From JAFDZV01 sp964455525 (lineage in GTDB: Bacteria > Bacteroidota > Ignavibacteria > OLB7), in contig CAYVWR010000001.1 in NCBI GenBank assembly GCA_964455525.1, forward strand, positions 744,001-808,000: a stretch of DNA of 64,000 nucleotides. Reading direction: 5' to 3'. Made by a program: the position numbers and the translations under genes. The notes below the pieces were generated by a model. The model was not told where the DNA came from. It ran no database searches and saw only the letters and a program-made list of their open reading frames with translations. Numbering within the stretch: the first letter of the stretch is position 1; the number at the start of each line of letters is the position of its first letter. Positions 53,589 to 62,162 of the stretch are shown piece after piece.

Positions 53589-54324
53589 TGCTCAACACTC
53601 GTAGAAGAAGTACATACAACAGAAAAAGGTACGGCCCGCCAGCGATAGTGATACGACCATGAAGGTACCCGAGGAGTAGGACAAGGCCCATCCCGACAGA
53701 GACAGAGAGATAACACTGCGGCCCGATCGTCGGAAGGAGCAGGAGATGGAGCAGGACAAGCAGCACCACCGCCACGGGCCGCCGCAGATGGTACGACGGA
53801 TCATCCAAGGATTCAAAGAGCACAAACGTGGGCAGAAGGGAGACGCAGACAAGCATCTCACCTATCGAGCCAGCGGCACTGCTGCCTGACGGAAACCAGA
53901 GAAGAAGCGCTATCACCGGATATTTGAGAAGCGGAAGGATATGCCGCCAGCCATCCCGATCGCACAGGAAGCGATAACCCAGGGTTTGAAGCACGAACCA
54001 TATACCAAGAAGGATTCCAGCATACGCATGGTATAGAAATGTTGCAGCCATCAGCGCTATTGCCAGAGGGATAAGCAGACGCCGCAACTGCTGAAACGGC
54101 CCTTCCTGTAGATAGATTCTATCAGGCTTTCCGGCATCGGCCTCCCTGCTGGCGATATCATCGAAGAGCCTGAACCAGAACAGAAGCACCATCGTATACA
54201 GGAAGCACCCGACCGCCTCGCCAATACCCCAGCGGAGACCATTCACATACAGCATCAGAAATGCCGCAAGGAATGGAAACAGGCTAAACCGCTGTCTGAT
54301 ATAGAGCGCGATCGTTTGCAGCAT
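53572..54324 (-). CDS. UbiA-like membrane prenyltransferase
   Basis: 250 residues with about seven hydrophobic segments. RLFDDIASREADAGKPDR after helix 2 matches the first aspartate-rich motif of the UbiA superfamily (NDxxDxxxD, here FDDxxSREAD). FESLDDPSYHLRRP is a candidate second motif. UbiA enzymes transfer isoprenoid chains to aromatic or glycerol-phosphate acceptors. The first motif lacks the leading Asn, so this is a diverged or mixed-function member. It overlaps the PEP-synthase-like gene by 41 bases. A different membrane family with a chance DD motif is the main alternative. Confidence 0.65.
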   Translation of the reverse strand: MLQTIALYIRQRFSLFPFLAAFLMLYVNGLRWGIGEAVGCFLYTMVLLFWFRLFDDIASREADAGKPDRIYLQEGPFQQLRRLLIPLAIALMAATFLYHAYAGILLGIWFVLQTLGYRFLCDRDGWRHILPLLKYPVIALLLWFPSGSSAAGSIGEMLVCVSLLPTFVLFESLDDPSYHLRRPVAVVLLVLLHLLLLPTIGPQCYLSVSVGMGLVLLLGYLHGRITIAGGPYLFLLYVLLLRVLSIEYGV

Positions 54325-56764
54325 CCCGGTAGATCTCTCCTCTATCCGCGTTCAGTTCTATCTCCTCACCATCCGCAAAGAGTGCGGTGGCCCCCGGCAC
54401 ACCGACGATTGCTGGTATCCCGAATTCACGCGCTACGATTGCACCATGCGAGAGCATGCCGCCACGCTCAACGATAAGCCCGCTTATCAACGGAAAAACC
54501 GTGGCCCATCCGGGATCGGTCTGCCGAGTCACCAGGATATCCCCTTTGCGGATACGCCCCAGCTCCATAACGCTTTCAAGCACCCGCACCCGGCCCCTGA
54601 CAACGCCGCCACACGCGGATAATCCCCGGATCGCCTCTCCCTCTTTATGCTGCGCCGATTGCGGCACGACATGCTCGGGCAACAGATATTCTCCTGCCAG
54701 CGAGGAAAAATCATCGGGAAATATCAGCTTGGAGGATCGCTCATAGCCGTTTTTTCGGAGCGCAACCAGTTCCTTCAAAGTCCCCGGAAGCATATCGGAT
54801 GTGGTCAGGTGTTCCTCGATCTCCTGATAGCGTAGGAACAGCAGATCGCCCTGTCTATCCAGCAGGCCGCGCCGGACAAACTCCGCACCGATGCCCCGGA
54901 GAACCACCTTGAAACGGTAATACAGGTGGGCCTGCTTCAGCCTGACCCGTTCACGGCTTGCTATGCCGGCAAAACAAAGGCGAAGAAGGAGATGGAGCAG
55001 GCCCATATCGACAAACGCCAGAGGCAGAAGCACCCCTCTGGCACGAATCAGACGTCGGCGCAACGCTCGCATAAGCGCCATGCGCTCCCCGGCCTTGGTA
55101 TGTATGATCTGCTCGGGATCGGCGCCGGGCTGCTCGATATAGCCGCGCAGCAGATCGATGAACATCTCCGGGGCATCGCAGAAATTGTCCTCGGTAAGCA
55201 TCAACTCACCGGAGCATCGAAATCCCCAGGAGTTCAGATACTGATCGATGGCGTTCTTGAAGCGAACAAAGCGCGGCTCGCTCTCGAACGATGCAAGCAC
55301 ATCAGCAGAGGAAGAGCGTCTCAGAAGATCGAGCGCCTCCGCATCGGCCCGTATCATCTCCCCGATCTTCCAGATATCGGCAACCGGCTTGCTGCTGACC
55401 AGTCCGGGAATAGCCTGGATGATCGTATTATGAATCCCCTGATGATCCTCGCCGAAGTATTTACGGCAGTACATGCCGATAAGCCCATGATAGACCATGG
55501 CAAAAAAATCCGCAAGCGAAGCCCTATACCAGCTATGCATACGGATCTCGATAAAATCATGGAAGCATTCCCGTAACCGATCCAGCCCTACAGCATCGGT
55601 ACTCTTCCTCTGGAATTCATCGGCCCTGCGTTCAAATTCCCGGACGTTATCATTCAACCCGTAGTTAAGCCTGGCAAACCTTGTGATAAAACGGATCACA
55701 TCCTGTGCACTGGATGCCCGTCCGGCAGCTACCTCTCCTTCCTGATACCCGACAAAATTATCAAATGCCCCGCGCAAAAGCCTGGCGAACGGCGATCGGC
55801 CGATCACGTTATGAATGCTCGACATGTTATAATACATCCGGCACCCGAACGCGCCAATGATATTGCTGTACTCCGCCTCCAGCTCCGTAATAACATCGGC
55901 CGGCACCTGGAGAAGTCGGGAAAGATTCTTGAAGTAATGGTAATACGACTCGCGTGCAATGGAATACAATAGCGGTGTGATCGGCCCGGGATAGTTCTCG
56001 TTGACGTTTGTGTTGGACCAGTAGATACGCTTTTTCGTTGTTATGGGGGTTATCGGGCGGCTCTGGACGATATAACACCGTCCATCCCGCACCACCCACT
56101 CGATATCGAGCGCAGAGCCGAAGAGCAATTCCAGACGAACCGCATAGGCATACAGCTCACCAAAGTCGAACGGGAGCGGAGAACCGGGAATCCCATCATC
56201 ACGGCGACATCGGAAGCGTTTCGGATCGACCATCCCGGAGACCAATTGTTCCCCATGTCCCTCGACAAACTCGCACAGCATATCATGTTCGTTATCATAG
56301 GATCGGGTAAACAGCACCCCTGCATAGTCAGGATCGACAAGTTCCTGGACAACAACGCCCATACCCTTGAGAAGCACATGTTTTTCCGTCTGATAGACCC
56401 GCACGTTATCCTTGCCGTAGGATGCCCAGCACCCCATCAGGCCGGCAGCGATAGATTCCACTGTCCGATCGCAGAGAAAGGAATCGAGCTGCCCTGCAAA
56501 CGAGGCTTCCTGCGAATCCTCTCCCACTGCGGAGCTACGCACCATCACCTTCTCACCGGCCAGCATGCCCATATGATGAGCGACCTCCTCCAGCAGCTCT
56601 GCAAATCGCCCGGCATCGGCGCCGGAGCACTCGGCAAACGCCTGAGCGGATATTGCAAAGCCGGGTGGCACGGGAAATCCGTTCCTTGTCATCCGGGAGA
56701 GATTGGCAGCTTTTGCACCAACCTTCTCCTGTTGCAACACCTCGCCAAGCCGCAGACAATACAT
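54284..56764 (-). CDS. PEP-synthase/rifampin-phosphotransferase-like enzyme
   Basis: 826 residues. The N-terminal ATP-grasp (PPDK_N) domain has KAANLSRMTRNGFPVPPGF, VMVRSSAVGEDSQEASFAGQLDSFL and VVVQELVDPDYAGVLFTR. A middle region of about 350 residues with no known motif follows. The C-terminal phosphohistidine domain has GGMLSHGAIVAREFGIPAIVG with catalytic His773. The PEP-binding TIM barrel of PEP synthase is absent, so the layout is that of rifampin phosphotransferase (Rph) and related dikinases, which pass the beta phosphate of ATP to a hydroxyl substrate. Here the acceptor is probably a lipid or isoprenoid alcohol made by this operon; that is inference. Its ATG shares one base with the preceding stop. 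Confidence 0.88.
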   Translation of the reverse strand: MYCLRLGEVLQQEKVGAKAANLSRMTRNGFPVPPGFAISAQAFAECSGADAGRFAELLEEVAHHMGMLAGEKVMVRSSAVGEDSQEASFAGQLDSFLCDRTVESIAAGLMGCWASYGKDNVRVYQTEKHVLLKGMGVVVQELVDPDYAGVLFTRSYDNEHDMLCEFVEGHGEQLVSGMVDPKRFRCRRDDGIPGSPLPFDFGELYAYAVRLELLFGSALDIEWVVRDGRCYIVQSRPITPITTKKRIYWSNTNVNENYPGPITPLLYSIARESYYHYFKNLSRLLQVPADVITELEAEYSNIIGAFGCRMYYNMSSIHNVIGRSPFARLLRGAFDNFVGYQEGEVAAGRASSAQDVIRFITRFARLNYGLNDNVREFERRADEFQRKSTDAVGLDRLRECFHDFIEIRMHSWYRASLADFFAMVYHGLIGMYCRKYFGEDHQGIHNTIIQAIPGLVSSKPVADIWKIGEMIRADAEALDLLRRSSSADVLASFESEPRFVRFKNAIDQYLNSWGFRCSGELMLTEDNFCDAPEMFIDLLRGYIEQPGADPEQIIHTKAGERMALMRALRRRLIRARGVLLPLAFVDMGLLHLLLRLCFAGIASRERVRLKQAHLYYRFKVVLRGIGAEFVRRGLLDRQGDLLFLRYQEIEEHLTTSDMLPGTLKELVALRKNGYERSSKLIFPDDFSSLAGEYLLPEHVVPQSAQHKEGEAIRGLSACGGVVRGRVRVLESVMELGRIRKGDILVTRQTDPGWATVFPLISGLIVERGGMLSHGAIVAREFGIPAIVGVPGATALFADGEEIELNADRGEIYRDAANDRALYQTAV

Positions 56765-57279
56765 CAGAAACTCCTCTTGATACGGAGTGAGACAAGCAAC
56801 AGAGAAAACAGGATATGTGCCATGCTGCCGATGAGAAATATCATGCCAGCCTCCGGCAGCGTGATATCCGTCAGAAGGTAATAGGCAAGCGTAACACCAA
56901 ACGCCGAATCCGTCTTATCCAGCAGCATAAAGAGATAGCGGTTCCTGGATGCCGCCTGCCCCGGCGCAATGCCCATCCGCCGTTTCAGATAGGAGTTCGG
57001 CAGCTCGAATAGCAGATAGGCCAGACCGAGAACAGCGCCCAGAAACAGCGACGGCCAGAATGGTGACCGATAGGAGAACAACGCAACAGCAATGGCGTTC
57101 AGAATCGGAAGAAGGATAAACCCACGCCATGTCTTATGCGCTCCGAACAGCGCTGTGGAGACCGGCCTGGCAAGCTCCGGCAGCCATCCCATTCGTATCA
57201 CGATCATATGCAGGATGTTGGAGAAGACCAGCGGAACCACAAGACGGATCAGATGATAGAACAATCGTACCTCAGTCAT
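56764..57279 (-). CDS. CarS-like CDP-lipid synthase (DUF46/CDP-archaeol synthase type)
   Basis: 171 residues from the ATG at 57279 (MTEVRLFYHLIRLV); the frame opens further upstream inside the HMG-CoA reductase gene. Five hydrophobic segments are predicted. FGAHKTWRGFILLPI is the family signature (KTWRG), and ELPNSYLKRRMGIAPGQAASRNRYLFMLLDKTDSAFG matches the CarS cytoplasmic loop with its LDKTD. CarS attaches CMP to unsaturated archaetidic acid in archaea, and bacterial relatives exist. It overlaps the upstream gene by 8 bases and touches the downstream one. The lipid substrate is unknown. Confidence 0.8.
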   Translation of the reverse strand: MTEVRLFYHLIRLVVPLVFSNILHMIVIRMGWLPELARPVSTALFGAHKTWRGFILLPILNAIAVALFSYRSPFWPSLFLGAVLGLAYLLFELPNSYLKRRMGIAPGQAASRNRYLFMLLDKTDSAFGVTLAYYLLTDITLPEAGMIFLIGSMAHILFSLLLVSLRIKRSF

Positions 57280-59647
57280 TGCCGGCAGAAGTGGAACGGC
57301 TTGCATCACAGGCCAGTATATCGAGCATACGGAACGCATTTGCGCAGATCCGGTCTGCAAATTCATAGCGGGTCAGGATATCTCCGACCAGATAGAACGA
57401 TACACGTGCCACCAGAAACTCCTTGATGGCGTAATGATATCCCTGCATCCAACTCTCCCGATCGGGGCGCGCCGGGTCGTCCGCATAGAGTTCGTAGTGA
57501 AGCTCCAGATAGTCCAGAAATATTCCGGCGCTGAAATCCTCCTCGAATATGAAGCTGAGAAATTCCACGATATCGCGGTGCGGGATATTTACAACGCTCA
57601 ACTCCCAATCGTAGATGCAGGGAACGCCCGTACGGCGCATTGCAACATTGCGTGGGTTGAAGTCATTATGGATAACGGTGGCAGGCAGATTCAGCCCATC
57701 ATAGTCACGCTCAAGATCGTCGAGAAATCCATACAGCATCTGCGTCCGCGCCGCTGATATGCGATCGTGATGATACTCCGCCGCCAGCCCTATCATCCTG
57801 GCATACAAGGCCCTGGAGTTCCAGGGCAGGAACGGCTCGAACGGAGAAAAATCTGCTGAAGCCAGCACCGGAGCAAGAAGCTGGTGGATCTCTGTAATCG
57901 CCCGGATCACCGACCGTACACTGGTGCGATCCCAGGCGGCCGGAGAGTTCTCCGCGTTGAAATGCGATAGCTCATCTCTATCAAGCAGTTCCTGAATAAT
58001 CAGATAGATCTCCCGGTTCGCCTCCACCCTCCCACCATGCAGACAGGGGATATAGGGGATCGCATGATGATGAAGCATCTCGTAGACCGCCAACTCCTTT
58101 CTATGGCAGTCCTTGTACTCCAAGCCCTCGCGGCATTCATAGATCCGATCGGCAAGTTCCGTGTCGATAGCAGCCGCCATGAAATGCAATCCTTCCACCA
58201 CCTCCCGATCGAGCGGTTTGATCTTCATCAGCAGACGCACCGTTATCAACGGGTGCGCCGGATCATCGGCAGGACGATAAGCAACGGCGATGGGAACAAA
58301 CCCGAACAGCTTACGGCTGACCCTGGCGGTAAGATTTGTAAGGATGCCGTTATCGAGCAGATCGTTTCCGAGCAGCGAAACCGAATGGATGGTGCGCCCG
58401 GCGAAGCTGCCGTTCAGCGAGGACTTGATGAACGCCGTATCAATCTCTGATTTCAGAAGCCATTGCACTGGCTTGTTCCGCCCGAGCTTTTCATGAGCCT
58501 TTGCAAACTGCCCGCTGACGATAGCGGCATAGGTCGATATCTCCAGCGAGAGTGCAAACCCGGCAATCAGCGACGCAAACCGCGACAGCATGCCCGAGCC
58601 GTAACACCCCATCAGGCTCAGCGCTTCCTTCTGACGCGGCAGGTGTGTTCCGCCACCGACCGTCCCCAGGACAAGCGTGGGAAGATTCAGGGAGAGATAA
58701 AGCCCGGCCTCCGTCCGTTCCACATTGAGAACGCCGCAACCGGACTCATGAAGCGACCCTAGATCCTGTCCGGTTGCCACGAAGATGGCGGCGATCGCAT
58801 TGGCAACATTGATAGTATAACCCACCATTCCATCGAGCTGGCTCATTGCCACCGACTGGTTGAAACACTGCACGATATCCGCAGAGCTGGTGCGAAGCAC
58901 CGTCTTCAGGACCTCTTCCGGCATATGGCATTCGGCCACCACATGGACGCCACGGCCATGGCTCAACGAAAAGCCCGAGACCTTCTTATCGGACGCTCCA
59001 TTCCCTTCAACAACACAACGGGCGATCTCCACACCGCTCTCCCGCTCGAACTCCTTCTGGATCCAGAGCATTGCATGCCAGGTGCAGCTTGTGGTCATAT
59101 TCTGCCCGGCAGCATCGCCAGTGCTATAGACAAACTTCACATGCACGCTCCTGCCAACGATCACCGGCAGCAGGGAGAGAAGCCGGGCATGGTTTGAATG
59201 CCGTTCTGCAATCGCCCGTATATCATCGGCATGATGCTCCACCCATTGCTTGAACACGATGCTCTCGGCCAACGTAGCGAAGATGAACATGGGGGTGCGA
59301 ATCATCTTCTGATGTAGCACATACGCAGAGAACCCGCCGCTCAGGCTTACCGCCTTTGCGCCCCTGTTCATGCTGGCGACAAGCGCCCCTTCCAGCGTTC
59401 CCGCCAGAGCATAGACCGACTCGCACCGCCCCTCGGTATTGAAGAACAGCGGTCCCACAAGACCAAGCGGGATCTCGGTGGAGCCGACAAACGATTCGAT
59501 CGTATTACGGATCTGTTCGGGGAGCAATGTGGTGGCTGGAATCTCGTGCAACGCAAAGCCGCTGGCGGCAAGGTAGTGCAGTCGCTGAGCGATGCCATCC
59601 TCCGATACAATCCCTCTTCCGGGGACAATGGGATATATGCTATTCAT
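57272..59647 (-). CDS. HMG-CoA reductase fused to an APH-fold kinase
   Basis: 791 residues. Residues 1 to about 420 are a class I HMG-CoA reductase. Catalytic Glu86 is in LEGALVASMNRGAKAV, the lysine in ASDKK (219-223), Asp295 in GQD and His385 in KAHEKLGRN; STGDAAGQNM and GTVGGGTHLPRQKEAL are also present. No membrane anchor is seen. About residue 455 onward is an aminoglycoside-phosphotransferase/choline-kinase-like domain, with an N-lobe around RLLMKIKPLDREVVEG, the catalytic loop VIHNDFNPRN (Asp662) and a metal site IYDWE (Asp680). The reductase makes mevalonate; the fused kinase may phosphorylate it or a later intermediate, which is inference. First gene of a seven-gene overlapping operon. 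Confidence 0.92.
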   Translation of the reverse strand: MNSIYPIVPGRGIVSEDGIAQRLHYLAASGFALHEIPATTLLPEQIRNTIESFVGSTEIPLGLVGPLFFNTEGRCESVYALAGTLEGALVASMNRGAKAVSLSGGFSAYVLHQKMIRTPMFIFATLAESIVFKQWVEHHADDIRAIAERHSNHARLLSLLPVIVGRSVHVKFVYSTGDAAGQNMTTSCTWHAMLWIQKEFERESGVEIARCVVEGNGASDKKVSGFSLSHGRGVHVVAECHMPEEVLKTVLRTSSADIVQCFNQSVAMSQLDGMVGYTINVANAIAAIFVATGQDLGSLHESGCGVLNVERTEAGLYLSLNLPTLVLGTVGGGTHLPRQKEALSLMGCYGSGMLSRFASLIAGFALSLEISTYAAIVSGQFAKAHEKLGRNKPVQWLLKSEIDTAFIKSSLNGSFAGRTIHSVSLLGNDLLDNGILTNLTARVSRKLFGFVPIAVAYRPADDPAHPLITVRLLMKIKPLDREVVEGLHFMAAAIDTELADRIYECREGLEYKDCHRKELAVYEMLHHHAIPYIPCLHGGRVEANREIYLIIQELLDRDELSHFNAENSPAAWDRTSVRSVIRAITEIHQLLAPVLASADFSPFEPFLPWNSRALYARMIGLAAEYHHDRISAARTQMLYGFLDDLERDYDGLNLPATVIHNDFNPRNVAMRRTGVPCIYDWELSVVNIPHRDIVEFLSFIFEEDFSAGIFLDYLELHYELYADDPARPDRESWMQGYHYAIKEFLVARVSFYLVGDILTRYEFADRICANAFRMLDILACDASRSTSAGND

Positions 59648-60023
59648 TGATCGGACCGGTGTCTCATCGACTGTGTATCGACCTTGGAACCATGCTCAGG
59701 CCTATAGTATATAATCAATATACTACCATGCCAGCACCGATCGGTTCCGGCTGTGCAGAAGAAGAAACCACGTTTCGGCACGATTCGCAACCCCGATTGA
59801 TGAGGACCTCTTTTTTGTAGCCACAAGGTCCATTCACAGATCATGGCCGCGATGGAGCGCTGTGCCAAGCTCGGCAGTGCATCGGCTCCTGCCCACCTAC
59901 CGAACGATGGCAACTGTAAAGTTTGTGCTCCGAATTACCAAGGAAAGGAGCAGGTCACCTGAAGAATCTTGAGATTGTGCCCCATGAATTCTTCCTTACA
60001 GCCCAGCAGAATAGATAAACGTA
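59648..60023. other. Promoter region of the lipid operon
   Basis: About 375 bases between the operon (minus) and the end of the small secreted-protein gene. The palindrome at 59705-59725 is the only conspicuous site. No gene is supported. Confidence 0.45.
59705..59725. promoter_or_regulatory. AT-rich palindrome upstream of the lipid operon
   Basis: TAGTATAT (59705-59712), 5 bases, ATATACTA (59718-59725), about 60 bases before the HMG-CoA reductase start. Its size and place suit a repressor operator. On the minus strand TATATTGA inside it resembles a -7 box with mismatches. Confidence 0.45.
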
Positions 60024-60242
60024 TCAGAATGGGCATTGCCATGTACTAGGGCTGGCATCTCCCCGCTGCATTGCTGCATATGCAGGCTCTTCAAGCCTTT
60101 TCGGACCCAAGCCACGCCATTCGCCAATGTTTCCTCCCATGAATGGTGGAGGCGGTGGGATCTCTCCACGAGCATCGGCCTGTGTATAGAGAAGGACCAA
60201 CAGGAATATCCCAAACAACATAATCTTGAATATAGATTTCAC
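60024..60242 (-). CDS. Small secreted proline-rich protein
   Basis: 72 residues with a GTG start; AAGGA overlaps the stop codon of the gene upstream, 10 bases away, so translation is probably coupled. A signal peptide (MKSIFKIMLFGIFLLVLLYTQADA) is followed by a mature part of 48 residues beginning RGEIPPPPPFMGGN, with no known domain. It is probably periplasmic or secreted. Confidence 0.6.
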   Translation of the reverse strand: MKSIFKIMLFGIFLLVLLYTQADARGEIPPPPPFMGGNIGEWRGLGPKRLEEPAYAAMQRGDASPSTWQCPF

Positions 60243-60252
60243 GGATACATCC

Positions 60253-61305
60253 TTACTGTGCGATGATGATTTTTTGCGTCTTGACGACCCGGCCGTTATG
60301 CGCCAGCGTCACGAAGTAGGCTCCGCTCTGCGACATCCGGTATGCGGTCTCTAACTGTGCCGCATCCGTGCGCGAGTTGTAGGGGTAGAACACCAAACTG
60401 CCTGCCTCGTCATAGATTGCTACAGCCGTAAAACCACCGCCTTTGGGGCCGTTGAAGATAATCCGCAGATCCCTCGGCGATCCTGGAACGCTCGTGGCAT
60501 TCAGCATGATCCCTTCTTCACCAGATATCTGCATCAACTCATCGACGCTCCGCTTTGCATAGACCGAGCCATAGGCTGCCAGATAGCTCTGCCACCATGC
60601 GTCCTTCAGTCGTTCCGATAATCCCACGGTTATCCCGTCACGGCGCATGAAATGGTGCGGACCGGCACCACGCGCCCGGACAGTGATTTCCACCAGAACC
60701 GAATCACCATCGAGCGAAGGGGGAACCACATAGGAGACTAGAGCGATGATCGGCCGTGTTCCGTAGATGGTAGGCATGCCGGGCGTAGTACGAGGTAACA
60801 CGCCAAGGCTGTCAAGCTGTGCCAATGGGCGCCCATCGTCCGCATGCACCAGATATGTTATCATCTCCAGCGTGTCCAGCGCATAGTAGTTGTTGGTATC
60901 CATTCGGTTGTTGCTGGGGTTGATCCAGGACATATCCCGATAGAAGCTAATGGTATCCCCCGCACGCACAAGGAAATTGACCGTCCGGCTGTTGAACGAC
61001 ATCAGCTCGGCCGGTGCATGCACTCTCCGACCGTCATTCCATGAAAGCAGCTTCAGCAGCTCGCCGTTCTGCTTGCACTCGGTGAAAATGAACTCGGTTT
61101 GGCATGTGGAACCGTATGACATCAGGTACTCATATGCCGGAGACACCCAGGAGGGGGGTATCGTATCCCCGTTCTCCGTAACGAGCCACACGCCTATACT
61201 GTCCTGAATATAGACATCGATAGGGCGGGGCTGTGCCGTGGTAGTGGTGGCGAACACGACGATGATGATAAGGTTAATCATCATTGCCCGACATAAATAA
61301 ATCAT
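60253..61305 (-). CDS. Secreted protein with T9SS sorting domain
   Basis: 350 residues; the ATG has GGAGG upstream. A signal peptide (INLIIIVVFATTTTA, with the first residues MIYLCRAMM ahead of it) leads to a mature region of beta-rich segments with no enzyme motif. The last 75 residues, with GGFTAVAIYDEAGSLVFYP, AYRMSQSGAYFVTLAHNGRVV and the final KTQKIIIAQ, form a type IX secretion C-terminal domain. It should be carried to the outer surface and perhaps attached to LPS. Function unknown. Confidence 0.82.
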   Translation of the reverse strand: MIYLCRAMMINLIIIVVFATTTTAQPRPIDVYIQDSIGVWLVTENGDTIPPSWVSPAYEYLMSYGSTCQTEFIFTECKQNGELLKLLSWNDGRRVHAPAELMSFNSRTVNFLVRAGDTISFYRDMSWINPSNNRMDTNNYYALDTLEMITYLVHADDGRPLAQLDSLGVLPRTTPGMPTIYGTRPIIALVSYVVPPSLDGDSVLVEITVRARGAGPHHFMRRDGITVGLSERLKDAWWQSYLAAYGSVYAKRSVDELMQISGEEGIMLNATSVPGSPRDLRIIFNGPKGGGFTAVAIYDEAGSLVFYPYNSRTDAAQLETAYRMSQSGAYFVTLAHNGRVVKTQKIIIAQ

Positions 61306-61451
61306 GAATCCTCCATTAGAATAAATTGGGGTGAAGCAATTTATACCCCCAATTATTCACACAAAACCGCGTTTTATACGTAGAACGTACGTAGTACCAC
61401 CACACAAAGCACGATAACATGGACATGCAACCAACAATTCAGGAGGCAGCT
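61306..61451. promoter_or_regulatory. Divergent promoter region with palindromes
   Basis: AATTGGGG (61324-61331)/CCCCAATT (61347-61354) form an inverted repeat. TACGTA occurs twice, at 61377-61382 and 61388-61393. The region lies between the minus-strand surface protein and a plus-strand small gene, so both are likely controlled here. Confidence 0.45.
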
Positions 61452-61676
61452 ATGACCCAGCTACAAGAGAATCTATGGAAGAAGCTATCTCCGACCGAGT
61501 ATGCCAACCTGAAGCGTCAGATCTTATCCGGCGAGCCTACCGAGGTGAGCACAGCTCTTCAACTCATTCAGGAACGATTCGTAGTACGCCCACGGGAGCG
61601 GCGCGCTACTGGTAGAGAGTCGTCTGCTGAGTATGGGCGCAGGTATAGGGAGAAAATGAAGGCATTGGAAGAATGA
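61452..61676 (+). CDS. Small hypothetical protein
   Basis: 74 residues from the ATG at 61452, which has AGGAGG five bases upstream; an earlier ATG at 61419 has none. The sequence is charged and helical (MTQLQENLWKKLSPTEYANL, then RRATGRESSAEYGRRYREKMKALEE). No domain is recognised, but its small size and basic tail would fit a DNA-binding or antitoxin-like protein; that is a guess. It is followed 4 bases later by another small gene. Confidence 0.65.
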   Translation: MTQLQENLWKKLSPTEYANLKRQILSGEPTEVSTALQLIQERFVVRPRERRATGRESSAEYGRRYREKMKALEE

Positions 61677-61680
61677 TCGC

Positions 61681-61962
61681 ATGATGCATGAGCGTCCGGC
61701 GCACATTGGTGGCCGGACGCTCTGCTTGTGCTCAATTGAGCGTCTCAGAGGTAAACGTTACCGGAGCGCCGCAATACGTTTCAAGGCTCCGCCGGAGGTT
61801 TTAGAGGACACATATCCTCTATTGGAGTTGTTCATCCTGATGGCTGACGATGATGGCTCCCCCCATGCATGTACGCTGGCAGCAAGCGCACGCCACGCTG
61901 CGATCCCGGATTCTAAATTGTCGCTCCTCACCGTCGATGTATGTAAGGCCCTAAGGCAATAG
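61681..61962 (+). CDS. Small hypothetical protein
   Basis: 93 residues with two ATGs at the start, 4 bases after the preceding gene, so the pair may be an operon. MHERPAHIGGRTLCLCSIERL is followed by VLEDTYPLLELFILMADDDGS, with no known domain. No ribosome binding site distinct from the coding end of the previous gene is seen. A toxin-antitoxin-like pair is possible, but nothing in the sequence supports it further. Confidence 0.45.
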   Translation: MMHERPAHIGGRTLCLCSIERLRGKRYRSAAIRFKAPPEVLEDTYPLLELFILMADDDGSPHACTLAASARHAAIPDSKLSLLTVDVCKALRQ

Positions 61963-61996
61963 AATATCCCTTGCCGATCCAGAGCAAGGGATATTC
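61962..61996 (+). terminator. Hairpin after the small gene pair
   Basis: GAATATCCCTTGC (61962-61974) and GCAAGGGATATTC (61984-61996), perfect 13-base arms overlapping the stop codon. Only a short T-rich stretch follows. Confidence 0.65.
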
Positions 61997-62090
61997 CATT
62001 GATTAATTCTGCCGAAAAATCTATAGAACTATCTAAATTTTTGTTCACTATACGTAGCGACAAGGCCATTTTCATCAGCCCATATCATAG

Positions 62091-62123
62091 AAAGGGGGAG
62101 CACCGGCAGGCACTCCCCCTTTT
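62091..62123 (-). terminator. Terminator of the large surface protein gene
   Basis: AAAGGGGGAG (62091-62100) and CTCCCCCTTT (62113-62122) with a 12-base loop, 40 bases past the minus-strand stop codon. Confidence 0.7.
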
Positions 62124-62162
62124 CACCCGCTATGATCGTCTCGCATAGCAGGCACAGTCTGC

